Source: an uncultured Oscillospiraceae bacterium (lineage in GTDB: Bacteria; Bacillota; Clostridia; Oscillospirales; Oscillospiraceae). From it: DNA of 64,000 bases. The DNA lies in NCBI GenBank assembly GCA_934593275.1, contig CAKTQE010000001.1, forward strand, positions 90,400-154,399, written 5' to 3'. The notes below the pieces were generated by a model. The model saw nothing but the letters and a program-made list of their open reading frames with translations, was not told the origin of the DNA and made no database searches. The translations under genes were made by a program, and so were the position numbers. Shown piece by piece: positions 8,067 to 16,818 of this stretch; the stretch's first letter is position 1, and every line of letters starts with the position of its first letter.

Positions 8067-9146
8067 ATGGACCAGACGAAACTACAGAATCTTCTTGCCG
8101 CCATGAACAAGGCCAGTGTTCCCCAAATGGTGATCTCCGACCCGGCCATGATCCTTTATCTCACCGGGGTTTCCATGGAGCCTGGGGAACGGATGCTGGT
8201 ATTGGTGCTGCGCACGGACGGAATGCACCGGTTCTTTATCAACGAGCTGTTCCCCCAGACCCGGGAGCTGGGTGCGCCCATTACCTATTATAATGATACC
8301 CAGGACGGCGTGGCTCTCATGGCCCAGGCCCTGATTCCCGGGGAGACGGTAGCCATCGATAAGATTTGGCCCGCCCGATTCCTGCTGCGGCTTCAGCAGC
8401 TGCACACCGGCAAGTGCATCAACGCCTCCCCCATTGCAGACGGGGTTCGTGCCATCAAAACCCCGGAGGAGCAGGAGAAAATGCGCATGGCCTCCCGGCT
8501 CAACGATGGGGTCATGGCCAGAATCGTGGATGCCGCCAGCGAAAGCCACACAGAAACGGAGCTTTCCGAGCTGCTGCTGCAATACTATCTGGAAGCGGGC
8601 TGTGAAGGCTACTCCTTCTCCCCCATTACCGCTTTCGGCGGCAACGCCGCGGACCCTCACCATGTTACGGATGGCACGAAAGGCAAGCGTGGGGACTGCC
8701 TGGTGCTGGACATTGGCGGCAAAAAGGACAACTACTGCTCCGACATGACCCGGACTGTCTTCTTAGGAGAAGTCAGCCCCCGGCAGCGGGAGATTTACGA
8801 AATCGTCAAGGAGGCTAACCGCCGGGGCATTGCCGCCGCCAAACCCGGCAACCGCATGTGCGACGTGGACAAGGCCGCCCGGGACTACATCACCCAGCAG
8901 GGCTACGGACCCTATTTTACCCACCGCACCGGCCACTCCATCGGCCTGGAAGTCCACGAAACCGGCGATGTTTCCGCAGTCAACCAGGCCATCATCCAGC
9001 CGGGTCAATGTTTCTCCGTAGAACCGGGCATTTACCTGCCCCAGGAGGGCATCGGCGTGCGCATTGAGGACCTGGTTCTCATCACCGAAACCGGCTGCGA
9101 AGTGCTGAACCACTACCCCAAAGATCTGACGGTGATCCCCTACTGA
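8067..9146 (+). CDS. M24-family Xaa-Pro aminopeptidase/dipeptidase
   Basis: The 359-residue protein has the two-domain layout of prolidase-like cytosolic metallopeptidases: a creatinase-type N-domain (about 1-125) and a pita-bread catalytic domain. All five metal ligands are visible: D215, D226, H290, E319 and E334, within LDIGGKKDNYCSDMTR, THRTGHSIGLEVHE and SVEPGIYLPQEGIG. I chose the ATG at 8067, which has a GAAAGGA ribosome site; the upstream in-frame ATG lies inside the tsf terminator. Whether it prefers dipeptides or longer peptides cannot be told from the sequence. Confidence 0.92.
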   Translation: MDQTKLQNLLAAMNKASVPQMVISDPAMILYLTGVSMEPGERMLVLVLRTDGMHRFFINELFPQTRELGAPITYYNDTQDGVALMAQALIPGETVAIDKIWPARFLLRLQQLHTGKCINASPIADGVRAIKTPEEQEKMRMASRLNDGVMARIVDAASESHTETELSELLLQYYLEAGCEGYSFSPITAFGGNAADPHHVTDGTKGKRGDCLVLDIGGKKDNYCSDMTRTVFLGEVSPRQREIYEIVKEANRRGIAAAKPGNRMCDVDKAARDYITQQGYGPYFTHRTGHSIGLEVHETGDVSAVNQAIIQPGQCFSVEPGIYLPQEGIGVRIEDLVLITETGCEVLNHYPKDLTVIPY

Positions 9147-9303
9147 TTTTGAAGTCAGCATTGTAAATACCGGGACGTCCCAGGAAAACTCCAAAAAACC
9201 TTCCCCGACGGGGAAGGGGGACCACCCGCAGGCGGTGGATGAGGGGCGGGGCGGCGTTACGCATTGTAGGAACAACAGGCGCAGAAGTAGAACCCATCGT
9301 ACA

Positions 9304-9426
9304 TGTCATTCCGAGCGAACGCAGTGAGTCGAGGAATCTTCCCAAGTGACAAGTTTTATCTTGTGGTTAGTTCTTATCCAACGTGGTGGATTCCTCCACT
9401 CCGCTTGCGCTACGGTCGGAATGACA
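9304..9426 (+). repeat. 123-bp palindromic repeat, copy 3
   Basis: It has the same TGTCATTCCGA / TCGGAATGACA ends and internal layout as the copies at 1316 and 1461. Confidence 0.85.
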
Positions 9427-9489
9427 ATGAGGTTACGTTTCTACGGATTCGCCTACCGTTTCTAAAATGTTTCAGGTCATACCGCTGAC

Positions 9490-9558
9490 CCTCATCAGTC
9501 AGGGCTGCGCCCTGCCAGCTTCCCCGGAGGGGAAGCTTTTGTACCGGGCTTTGGGGTG
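9490..9558 (+). repeat. CTTCCCCGGAGGGGAAG module, copy 2
   Basis: It is nearly identical to 1645-1713 and follows the palindrome at the same distance. Confidence 0.8.
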
Positions 9559-9594
9559 CTGGGTTTTATCGGGAACGATTCCGCTCTTTCAGGT

Positions 9595-9992
9595 GCGGGC
9601 GGCAGGATTGCCGCCCCTACGTTAACGTACCACGTTTTCACATTTTCAAAACGCAAAACAGGCATTAAACACGTAAAATATACGGTATTTGTAACAATTT
9701 TGATGTAGGGGCGGCTACCAGCCGCCCGCCACCTTGGACGTATAACCTGTGGGGGTGAATGGTACCACCCGAAACATGGTACCCCCGGTGTAGCGGCGGC
9801 AATCTGCCGCCATCCGGCGTAAGCCGGAACCGTGGTACGTTTGTATCCGTAACATCCCACGAGGCCAGCCCCTGGCGGGGCTGGAGTGGCGATGAATCAT
9901 CGCCGCTACATAGTTCCGTGTATTGGGCAGTACCATTCACCCGCACAGGTTGTAATTGCCACGTGGCGGGCGGCAAGATTGCCGCCCCTACA
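9595..9992. repeat. tract of GGGCGGC-N-GCCGCCC hairpin repeats
   Basis: At least three short inverted repeats with GCGGGCGGC or GTAGGGGCGG ends (9595-9620, 9704-9733, 9964-9992) and a degenerate fourth lie here. A further copy lies at 26955-26983. Confidence 0.7.
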
Positions 9993-10037
9993 TACTTTAA
10001 CGGACGGACTGAAAGAAACAACGTTGGTCACCCCGAT

Positions 10038-10095
10038 AATTGTCAATTGTCCATTGTCAATTGTCAATTCAGGAAAAACTGTCAACTGTCAACTG
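10038..10095 (+). repeat. CAATTGTC / CTGTCAAC short-repeat block
   Basis: It has the same unit sequence and internal order as the block at 1843-1912, including the preceding CCCCGAT. Confidence 0.75.
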
Positions 10096-10122
10096 CCCCC
10101 CTGTTCGCTTGTTATTTACTTA

Positions 10123-10151
10123 TGGACAAATGCCCGTCCATGTGATACAAT
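10123..10151 (+). promoter_or_regulatory. sigma-A promoter of the symporter gene
   Basis: TGGACA (10123-10128), a 17-bp spacer and TACAAT (10146-10151) make a near-consensus promoter. The -10 box overlaps the in-frame ATG at 10150, so translation must start downstream of it. Confidence 0.7.
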
Positions 10152-10185
10152 GGGTCTCGACTTGCAAATAGAGAGGAAGAAATTT

Positions 10186-11562
10186 GTGGAAACCATCACG
10201 ACCGTAAACGCCGCGGTGAACAACTTTGTATGGGGTGTTCCCGCCATGATCTGTATTGTGGGCGTGGGCCTGTGGCTCAGCTTTCAGACGAAATTCATTC
10301 AGTTCCGCCGCTTTGGCACCTCCATGCGGGAGACCTTTGGCAAAATGTTTCACCGCGCCGATGCCACCCAGGGAGCCGTCACCCCTTTCCAGGCGGTGTG
10401 TACCGCACTGGCTGCCACGGTAGGCACCGGTAACATTGCCGGTGTAGCGGGAGCCATTGCCATTGGCGGCCCTGGGGCGGTGTTCTGGATGTGGTGCAGT
10501 GCCCTTTTGGGGATGTGTACCAAATTCGTGGAGGTCACCCTGGCCGTCCGGTTCCGGGAGAAAAACCGGGAGGGCGACTGGGTGGGCGGCCCCATGTATT
10601 ACATCAAAAACGGGTTGCCGAAAAAATGGCATTTTCTGGCGGTACTCTACGCCATTTTGGGTATGCTCACCGTGTTTGGCACCGGCAACGCCACCCAGGT
10701 CAATGCCATTATCACCGCCGTGGACACCGCCATTTTAAACTTCCACCAGATGGGTACCCGGCAGTTGGCCAGCCTGAACCTGGTTATTGGTATTCTGATT
10801 GCCCTGACCGTGGCTCTTGTATTGGTGGGCGGACTCAAGCGTATTGGCAATGTGGCTGAAAAGCTGGTTCCCTTTATGGCCCTGGTGTATGTCCTCATGG
10901 CCCTGGGCGTTCTCGCGCTGAACCTGAACCGGGTGCCGGATGTCTTTGCTTCCATTATCAAGGGTGCTTTCTCCCCCTCCGCCGTTACCGGCGGTGCCGT
11001 GGGCAGCATGTTCCTGTGCATGAAAAAGGGTGTGTCCCGGGGTATTTTCTCCAATGAGGCGGGCCTGGGTACCGGCTCCATTGCCCATGCGGCCTCGGAT
11101 GTGGACGACCCCATCCGTCAGGGTTACTTCGGTATTTTTGAGGTCTTTGCCGATACCATCATCATCTGCTCCATGACCGCCTTTGTGATTCTGGTCTCCG
11201 GGGAACACATCACCTACGGTGCCGCTGCCGGAGCAGAACTGACCATCGGGGGCTTTACGGCGGTATATGGCAGTTGGGCCTCCCTGCTGGCGGCGGTGGC
11301 CATGTGCTGCTTCGCCTTTTCCACCATCATCGGCTGGGGCCTTTACGGTACCCGGTGTCTGGAATTCCTGGTGGGCAGCAAGGCAAACCGGGGCTTTATG
11401 ATCGTTTACTCCTTTGTGGCCATCATCGGTGCCACGGTGGATCTGGGGCTTTTGTGGGACCTTTCCGAGACCTTTAACGGCATGATGGTCATTCCCAACC
11501 TCATTGCCCTGTTCCTGCTCTCCGGCACCGTTGCGAAAATGGTCCGTGAAACAAAGATTTGA
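10186..11562 (+). CDS. alanine/glycine:cation symporter family protein
   Basis: This is a polytopic membrane protein of the AGCS family that takes up alanine or glycine with Na+ or H+. The protein is about 458 residues with roughly ten hydrophobic segments. It carries family signatures such as FQAVCTALAATVGTGNIAGV near residue 70 and GVSRGIFSNEAGLGTGSIAH in the middle. I chose GTG 10186 because GAGGAAG lies just upstream. The ATG at 10150 lies inside the -10 box, and longer in-frame readings run into repeat DNA. It is a single gene, ended by a terminator. Confidence 0.92.
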   Translation: METITTVNAAVNNFVWGVPAMICIVGVGLWLSFQTKFIQFRRFGTSMRETFGKMFHRADATQGAVTPFQAVCTALAATVGTGNIAGVAGAIAIGGPGAVFWMWCSALLGMCTKFVEVTLAVRFREKNREGDWVGGPMYYIKNGLPKKWHFLAVLYAILGMLTVFGTGNATQVNAIITAVDTAILNFHQMGTRQLASLNLVIGILIALTVALVLVGGLKRIGNVAEKLVPFMALVYVLMALGVLALNLNRVPDVFASIIKGAFSPSAVTGGAVGSMFLCMKKGVSRGIFSNEAGLGTGSIAHAASDVDDPIRQGYFGIFEVFADTIIICSMTAFVILVSGEHITYGAAAGAELTIGGFTAVYGSWASLLAAVAMCCFAFSTIIGWGLYGTRCLEFLVGSKANRGFMIVYSFVAIIGATVDLGLLWDLSETFNGMMVIPNLIALFLLSGTVAKMVRETKI

Positions 11563-11567
11563 TTCGC

Positions 11568-11594
11568 CGCGCCCCTTCGGGGGCGCATTTTTTG
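11568..11594 (+). terminator. intrinsic terminator of the symporter gene
   Basis: GCGCCCC-TTCG-GGGGCGC is followed by ATTTTTT. Confidence 0.85.
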
Positions 11595-11628
11595 TGGTGA
11601 AACGACGAAACTCCGGGCATCATATCCC

Positions 11629-11657
11629 TTGACGAAGGTAACATAACAGCGTATAAT
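11629..11657 (+). promoter_or_regulatory. sigma-A promoter of the lipoprotein/glycosidase/Lgt-like operon
   Basis: TTGACG (11629-11634) and perfect TATAAT (11652-11657) are 17 bp apart, about 50 bp before the first gene. Confidence 0.8.
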
Positions 11658-11709
11658 AGTAACGCATTCCAAAAACAATGCAATAGAAAAAGGGAGCGGC
11701 CTAGGATTT

Positions 11710-12348
11710 ATGGGAAAAGTACAGCGTTTATTTGCCGCCGCCTGTGGCGCGGCGGCCATTCTCCTGGTAGGGTGCGGCATCCGGCTGGGCGTCACCGCAC
11801 CGGAAAAAACCCCGGTATTGCTGAAAACAGACAGCAGTGCGGAGTTGCTGTGTCAAAAGTTTGCCCAGTGCCTGGACGATGGAGATTTTGAGGGTCTTTC
11901 CGAAACCTTTCTGGGTAGCCCCCAGATCAGCGGCAGCGGCACGGAGGAGCTGTCCCAACGGATTTGGGAGTCCTATGTAAACTCCATGAACTGCCGGTTG
12001 GAGGACGGTCTTTACTGCACCAACCAAGGTCTGGCCCAGGACATCACCCTGGAAGCCCTGGACTTAGAGGCGTTGGGAAAGCAGCTTCAAAAACGGGTCC
12101 CCATTCTTTTAGAGGCCCGCATTGCCAAGGCCAAGGACATTGGAGAACTGTACGATTCCAAAAACGGCTACCGTCAGGATGTCATCGATCAGGTTCTCTT
12201 GCAGGCGTTGGAGGAAATTCTTTCTAAAAACCCGGCGACCCGGGAAACCCCGCTGACCCTGCGGCTGTGCCGCAGTGAGGGCCAATGGTATCTTCAGCCT
12301 GAGGGTGAACTCATCCGCTTCCTCAGCGGAAATATGGCAGGAGCGTGA
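11710..12348 (+). CDS. hypothetical lipoprotein
   Basis: I do not recognise a family for this 212-residue protein. It has a signal sequence ending in the lipobox LVGC with Cys22 as the predicted lipidation site, followed by a mainly helical, acidic domain. It is the first gene of a three-gene operon. AGGATTT precedes the ATG. The next gene starts 5 bp after its stop, so the two products probably act together at the outer face of the membrane. The function is unknown. Confidence 0.75.
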   Translation: MGKVQRLFAAACGAAAILLVGCGIRLGVTAPEKTPVLLKTDSSAELLCQKFAQCLDDGDFEGLSETFLGSPQISGSGTEELSQRIWESYVNSMNCRLEDGLYCTNQGLAQDITLEALDLEALGKQLQKRVPILLEARIAKAKDIGELYDSKNGYRQDVIDQVLLQALEEILSKNPATRETPLTLRLCRSEGQWYLQPEGELIRFLSGNMAGA

Positions 12349-12352
12349 GCCA

Positions 12353-13477
12353 ATGAAAAAAGACAATATGCGCCGCCTGGGTGTCATTCTGGGAGGCTTT
12401 CTCAGCTTTTGCGCCGTGTGCCTGGTGCTGGGGCTGCTGTTGCTGGTACCCAGCGGGAAAACCAGAGTTACCGGCAACAAAACCATTGATACCGCCGGAC
12501 AGTTTAACACCGATCTCAACAACCTGCTCAGCGATGCCCTTTCCTCTGTCACCTCCGTTAAAAAACGGTACTGGATTGCCGCCAACGCCGCCGCCCCGGT
12601 GCCGGACCAAAACTGCTACGGCACCGCCGCAGACCCCAAGGAGCTGAAAGGTCTTCTGGAAAAGGCCCAGGATGTTTTGGAGGGCCAGACCTTTTATTTT
12701 GACCCGGACACCACGGAGATTTTGCCTGGCAGCGAAATTCAGTATTACTACGATGAAACCATCCTGGCCATTACCTGGAAAGAGACCCACAAAAGCATGG
12801 CCGTTACCTGCTCGGAAGTAAAAATCATGGATATTTCCCAATTCCGCCGGTATCTGGCGGGAGAGGAATTCGGCTGCGGAAAGCTGATGCTCTCCTCGGA
12901 AATGGCAGAAGCCGCCCATGCGGTGGTGGGCTGCTCCGCGGATTTCTACGGTTTTCGGCCTGATGGCGTGATGATTTTGGATGGCATCGCCCTCCGGGCC
13001 AATCGGTCATTGCCGGACCTGTGTTTTATCAAGAAAAACGGCGACATGCTGCTCTACCGGGGCAATGACTTTGCCACCACCGAGATTGCCCAGGACTACG
13101 CCGATGAAAACGAGATCGTATTCAGCTTCTCCTTTGGGCCTGTTCTCATCAAAGACGGCAAGCGTTGTGAGCGATATGACTATCCCATCGGGGAACTGGA
13201 ACGCAATTACGCCCGGTCCGCCCTGAGCCAGCTGGGCAAGCTCCACTACCTCTACACCGCCTGTAACCGGGAGCCAAACTTTGGCTACACGCCAAACGTT
13301 GGGGAACTGACCACCATGCTCCTGGATATGGGCGCACAGCAGTCCTACAACTTAGACGGCGGCCAGACCACCACCGTGGTCATGAACAACCAGGTGGTCA
13401 ACACCGTCAACTATGGAAACCAGCGCAAAATCAGTGACATTCTCTATTTTGCCACCGCCAAACCATCGGGAGGTTGA
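12353..13477 (+). CDS. phosphodiester-glycosidase (NAGPA)-like membrane-anchored protein
   Basis: This 374-residue protein has one N-terminal membrane anchor (about residues 8-30) and an extracellular domain resembling the phosphodiester glycosidase family. The best marker is YNLDGGQTTTVVMN near the C-terminus, which matches the family's LDGGGST motif. The upstream VVGCSADFYGFRPDGVMILDG corresponds to the usual NGGFF-type stretch. Family members cleave sugar-1-phosphodiester bonds in glycoconjugates. AGGAG precedes the ATG at 12353; an in-frame ATG further up overlaps the preceding gene. The substrate is unknown. Confidence 0.7.
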   Translation: MKKDNMRRLGVILGGFLSFCAVCLVLGLLLLVPSGKTRVTGNKTIDTAGQFNTDLNNLLSDALSSVTSVKKRYWIAANAAAPVPDQNCYGTAADPKELKGLLEKAQDVLEGQTFYFDPDTTEILPGSEIQYYYDETILAITWKETHKSMAVTCSEVKIMDISQFRRYLAGEEFGCGKLMLSSEMAEAAHAVVGCSADFYGFRPDGVMILDGIALRANRSLPDLCFIKKNGDMLLYRGNDFATTEIAQDYADENEIVFSFSFGPVLIKDGKRCERYDYPIGELERNYARSALSQLGKLHYLYTACNREPNFGYTPNVGELTTMLLDMGAQQSYNLDGGQTTTVVMNNQVVNTVNYGNQRKISDILYFATAKPSGG

Positions 13478-13479
13478 TC

Positions 13480-14487
13480 ATGGATACCATTGCTTTTCTG
13501 GTTGGCCCTTACAGCATCTATTGGAGTACCGTCATGCTGGCCCTGGCCAGTGCCGTGGGCGTGCTGCTGTTCTGGTGCTTTTACCTCTGGGACGGTACCG
13601 ACCGGGCCGGGGCTTTCCTGCTGCCGCCCCTTTCTTTGGTGCTGGGAATTTTCGGCGGGCGGCTGGCCCACTGGTATTTTCGTCCGGATGTCTACGGCGG
13701 CTTCCTTTCAGCCATGACGGACTACAGCATCGGGGGCTTTGCCCTGGTGGGAACCTTTCTGGGGGTACTTCTGGCAGTAGGTCTCACGTCACTGCTGCAC
13801 AAGGGCAAAACCTTGTTCCCTTTGCTGGATGTCACGGCCTTGGCGGGCTGTGGAGCCATCAGCCTGGGGCGACTGTCCTGCTTCTGCAATTCCCTGGACC
13901 GGGGCCAGACCGTAGCCCCTGGGAGTCTTTTTTCAAGCCTCCTGCTAAACCCCACCACCGGCTCCCAGGAATACCGGCTTGCCACGTTCCTGCTCCAATC
14001 CATTGTTGCCGCCCTGATTTTCCTGGGCCTTGCGGTGCTGTTCTTCTGGCAGCGGGGCGGTCAGCGGAAAAAGGACGGGGATTTGTTTTTCCTGTTTTGC
14101 CTGTACTACGGCGGCACCCAGGCGGTGCTGGACTCCACCCGGTATGACTCTCTGTTTTTCCGCAGCAACGGCTTTATCAGCGTGGTTCAGATTCTGGGGC
14201 TGCTGGCAGTTTTGGGGGTACTGCTGATTTTTACCCTGCGCTATTGCAAAACCGGCGGCTGGAAACCGGGAATTCTGTGCTTCTGGGGCTGCAATTTACT
14301 GCTGCTGTCCGTGGCCGGGTACATGGAATACTACGTCCAACGCCACAGCGGCGAGGCGGTCTTTGCCTACAGCCTCATGTCCGCCGCCATGGCCCTGGTG
14401 CTCATTCTTGGAACCGCCCTCTGGGCCATCACCCGCAAACGGGAGATCCCCAGGAGTCTGCCGACCATTTATCCAAAAATACAGTGA
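13480..14487 (+). CDS. divergent prolipoprotein diacylglyceryl transferase (Lgt)-like membrane protein
   Basis: This 335-residue protein with about seven to nine hydrophobic segments resembles Lgt, which attaches diacylglycerol to the lipobox Cys. The Lgt signature GRxGNFxNxExxG is only loosely kept as GRLSCFCNSLDRGQ. The HGG motif that carries the essential His is replaced here by GGFALVG. It may therefore be a paralogue with a changed reaction or none. GGGAGG is six bases before ATG 13480, and the gap to the glycosidase-like gene is 2 bp. The first gene of the operon encodes a lipoprotein, which makes a lipid-related role attractive. Confidence 0.65.
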   Translation: MDTIAFLVGPYSIYWSTVMLALASAVGVLLFWCFYLWDGTDRAGAFLLPPLSLVLGIFGGRLAHWYFRPDVYGGFLSAMTDYSIGGFALVGTFLGVLLAVGLTSLLHKGKTLFPLLDVTALAGCGAISLGRLSCFCNSLDRGQTVAPGSLFSSLLLNPTTGSQEYRLATFLLQSIVAALIFLGLAVLFFWQRGGQRKKDGDLFFLFCLYYGGTQAVLDSTRYDSLFFRSNGFISVVQILGLLAVLGVLLIFTLRYCKTGGWKPGILCFWGCNLLLLSVAGYMEYYVQRHSGEAVFAYSLMSAAMALVLILGTALWAITRKREIPRSLPTIYPKIQ

Positions 14488-14495
14488 TGCTTTTC

Positions 14496-14531
14496 AAGAG
14501 CTTCCCAGACGGGAGGCTCTTGTTTTGGTTC
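14496..14531 (+). terminator. intrinsic terminator of the Lgt-like operon
   Basis: AAGAGCTTCCC and GGGAGGCTCTT pair with one wobble, followed by GTTTTGGTT. Confidence 0.75.
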
Positions 14532-14561
14532 ATGGCATCCGAAATGTCATTCCGAGGAAAA

Positions 14562-14630
14562 AGTTGACAGTTGACAGTTGACAGTTGACAGTTTTTTGAA
14601 TTGACAATGGACAATTGACAATTGACAATT
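14562..14630 (+). repeat. GTTGACA / CAATTGAC short-repeat block
   Basis: GTTGACA is iterated four times, then CAATTGA units. The order is inverted relative to the blocks at 1843 and 10038. Confidence 0.75.
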
Positions 14631-14753
14631 AGTGGAGCAACCGACGTTGTTCATATGTATCCGTCCGTTAAAGTATGTAGGGAACGGCCTGTGTGCCGTT
14701 CCGGGGCGTGGCGATTATAACCTGTGTAAGCAAACCGGAACCACCTACCGGCA

Positions 14754-14876
14754 TGTCATTCCGAGCGAACGCAGTGAGTCGAGGAATCTTCCCAAGTTGC
14801 AGATTTCACCTTAAGTTGGTACTTCCTACCACGTGGTGGATTCCTCCACTCCGCTTGCGCTGCGGTCGGAATGACA
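14754..14876 (+). repeat. 123-bp palindromic repeat, copy 4
   Basis: It has the same terminal 11-bp inverted repeats; the centre differs more than in copies 1-3. Confidence 0.85.
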
Positions 14877-14922
14877 AAATGGGGGACGTTTTCTGGTATT
14901 TTCGGGAACGATTCCGTCCTTT

Positions 14923-15016
14923 CAGGTGCGGGCGACAAGGTTGCCGATGGAATTATGGTGTGATTGCCCCCGGCAATCAATAGATTTTGATTCGCTGCGC
15001 GGAGCACCACCCCTAC
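14923..15016 (+). repeat. fifth repeat module (CCCCCGGCAATCAATAG), copy 1
   Basis: It shares about 90 bp with the inverted copy at 27069-27166, including GCCGATGGAATTATGGTGTG and CAATCAATAGATTTTGATTC. Confidence 0.8.
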
Positions 15017-15078
15017 AATACATCTGTTCCGTCCTACAAAAAATTGTCAATTGTCCATTGTCAATTCATTTTTCCCCC

Positions 15079-15107
15079 TTGTAACATGGGGAGAACTGTG
15101 GTAAAAT
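15079..15107 (+). promoter_or_regulatory. sigma-A promoter of prfC
   Basis: TTGTAA (15079-15084) and TAAAAT (15102-15107) are 17 bp apart. The leader is about 108 nt and contains a small open reading frame. Confidence 0.7.
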
Positions 15108-15146
15108 AAAGTGATTTATTGTAATTATCGACCTATGGAGGCTGTT

Positions 15147-15170
15147 ATGAACTACCGGATTCCCCATTAG
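15147..15170 (+). CDS. possible 7-residue leader peptide upstream of prfC
   Basis: ATG AAC TAC CGG ATT CCC CAT TAG encodes MNYRIPH. A good ATGGAGG ribosome site lies seven bases upstream. It ends 51 bp before the prfC start. This could be a regulatory peptide sensing termination at UAG, or chance. Confidence 0.35.
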   Translation: MNYRIPH

Positions 15171-15221
15171 TCCTCTTTGGTGGAGCATCATACAAAATCT
15201 ACTTTTACCAGGAGGAACCCT

Positions 15222-16814
15222 ATGTCTACTTTAGAAGAAGAAATCAAACGCCGCCGGACTTTTGCCATTATTTCCCACCCCGACGCCGGTAAAACCACTT
15301 TGACCGAAAAATTCCTGCTCTACGGCGGGGCCATTGCCCAGGCCGGTGTGGTCAAGGGCAAGAAGAATTCCCGGGCCGCCACCTCGGACTGGATGGAAAT
15401 TGAAAAGCAGCGTGGTATTTCCGTTACCTCGTCTGTCATGCAGTTCCAGTATGAGGGCTTCTGCATCAACATTCTGGACACCCCGGGCCACCAGGACTTT
15501 TCTGAGGATACCTACCGTACCCTGATGGCCGCGGACTCTGCCGTCATGGTCATTGACGGAGCCAAGGGCGTGGAACCCCAGACCCGGAAGCTTTTTAAGG
15601 TCTGCGCCATGCGGCACATTCCCATTTTCACCTTTATCAACAAAATGGACCGGGAGGCCCGTGACCCCTTTGAGTTGCTGGACGAGCTGGAACGGGAGCT
15701 GGGTATTGAGACCTACGCCATGAACTGGCCCATCGGCTCCGGCAAGGATTTCCAGGGCGTGTTTGACCGGGAAAACAGCCAATTGCTGTTCTTCTCCGGT
15801 GTTTCCGGCAAGAGCAAAGCCGGGAAGCAGGCCATTGACCTGTACGATGCGGAAGTGGCCCGGCTGCTGGACTCCGAAAGCAAACACCAGCAGCTTATTG
15901 ACGATGTGGAGCTGCTCTCTGCCGGACGGGAGCTGGATCTGGAAGAAGTATGCCAGGGGCAGCTAAGCCCCGTGTTCTTCGGCTCTGCCCTAACGAACTT
16001 CGGCATTGAGCCGTTCCTGGAATCTTTCCTGAAAATGACCCCGCCTCCTCTGGCCCGGGTGGCGGACTGCGGCACCATTGACCCTTTCAGCCAGGATTTT
16101 TCCGCTTTCGTCTTTAAAATTCAGGCCAATATGAACAAGGCCCACCGGGACCGGCTGGCCTTTATGCGTATCTGCTCCGGCAAGTTCCAGAGAGACGCGG
16201 AATACTACCATATGCAGGGTGGCCGGAAAATGCGGCTGAGCCAGCCCCAGCAGATGATGGCCGCCGAGCGGGAAATCGTAGAGGAAGCCTACGCCGGTGA
16301 CGTGATCGGTGTGTTTGACCCGGACATTTTCTCCATCGGTGACACCATTACCGTGCCGGGGAAGAAATTCCTCTACTCCGGTATCCCCACCTTTGCCCCG
16401 GAGCATTTCTGCCGGGTCTCTGCCAAGGATTCCATGAAGCGCAAGCAGTTTGTGAAAGGCACCGAGCAGATCGCCCAGGAGGGTGCCATTCAGATTTTCA
16501 AGGTACCCAACTCCGGTATGGAGGAAGTCATCGTGGGCGTTGTGGGTACATTGCAGTTTGACGTCTTCCAGTACCGGATGAAGAACGAGTACGGCGTGGA
16601 TCTGCGGATGGAGGGCCTGCCCTATGAGGAGATCCGGCTGATTGACAGCTACCCTGGAGATTTGACGGACTTGAACCTGGGCAGCGATGCAGAGCTGCTG
16701 GAAGACTACAAGGGCCGCAATCTCCTGGTCTTTACAAGCTTTTGGGCCATCGACTTTACCTGCCGCCGGAATCCTGGGTTACAGGTAAAGGAAATCGTTG
16801 TATCGGAAGGATAA
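15222..16814 (+). CDS. prfC: peptide chain release factor 3
   Basis: RF3 is the translational GTPase that removes RF1/RF2 from the ribosome after peptide release. The 530-residue length is normal. The G1 motif SHPDAGKT is at residues 18-25, G3 DTPGHQDF at 86-93 and G4 NKMD at 140-143, followed by the typical RF3 domains II and III. ATG 15222 has a CAGGAGGAA ribosome site; the in-frame upstream extension has none. It overlaps no neighbour, and the next gene starts 4 bp after its stop, so co-transcription through hemZ is likely. Confidence 0.95.
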   Translation: MSTLEEEIKRRRTFAIISHPDAGKTTLTEKFLLYGGAIAQAGVVKGKKNSRAATSDWMEIEKQRGISVTSSVMQFQYEGFCINILDTPGHQDFSEDTYRTLMAADSAVMVIDGAKGVEPQTRKLFKVCAMRHIPIFTFINKMDREARDPFELLDELERELGIETYAMNWPIGSGKDFQGVFDRENSQLLFFSGVSGKSKAGKQAIDLYDAEVARLLDSESKHQQLIDDVELLSAGRELDLEEVCQGQLSPVFFGSALTNFGIEPFLESFLKMTPPPLARVADCGTIDPFSQDFSAFVFKIQANMNKAHRDRLAFMRICSGKFQRDAEYYHMQGGRKMRLSQPQQMMAAEREIVEEAYAGDVIGVFDPDIFSIGDTITVPGKKFLYSGIPTFAPEHFCRVSAKDSMKRKQFVKGTEQIAQEGAIQIFKVPNSGMEEVIVGVVGTLQFDVFQYRMKNEYGVDLRMEGLPYEEIRLIDSYPGDLTDLNLGSDAELLEDYKGRNLLVFTSFWAIDFTCRRNPGLQVKEIVVSEG

Positions 16815-16818
16815 GGAT

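Larger units (their letters stand above)
9147..10122. repeat. intergenic mosaic of repeat modules (island 2)
   Basis: No gene is visible between the peptidase and the symporter. In order there is a CCTTCCCC hairpin with GACCACCCGC (9199-9252), the 123-bp palindrome (9304-9426), the CTTCCCC hairpin module (9490-9558), several GGGCGGC...GCCGCCC hairpins (9595-9620, 9704-9733, about 9790-9825, 9964-9992) and a CAATTGTC/CTGTCAAC block (10038-10095). The module order matches island 1. Confidence 0.85.
14532..15078. repeat. intergenic mosaic of repeat modules (island 3)
   Basis: No gene is visible. The stretch contains a truncated palindrome end (TGTCATTCCGAG near 14545), a GTTGACAG/CAATTGAC block (14562-14630), a CGGAACGGC hairpin (about 14681-14707), the 123-bp palindrome (14754-14876), a fifth module (14923-15016) and a short CAATTGTC block (15042-15067). 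Confidence 0.8.

Noticed and set aside
9886..10185. N-terminal extension of the symporter into the repeat island
   Set aside because: The extra 100 residues translate the repeat modules, and the promoter lies downstream of their beginning.
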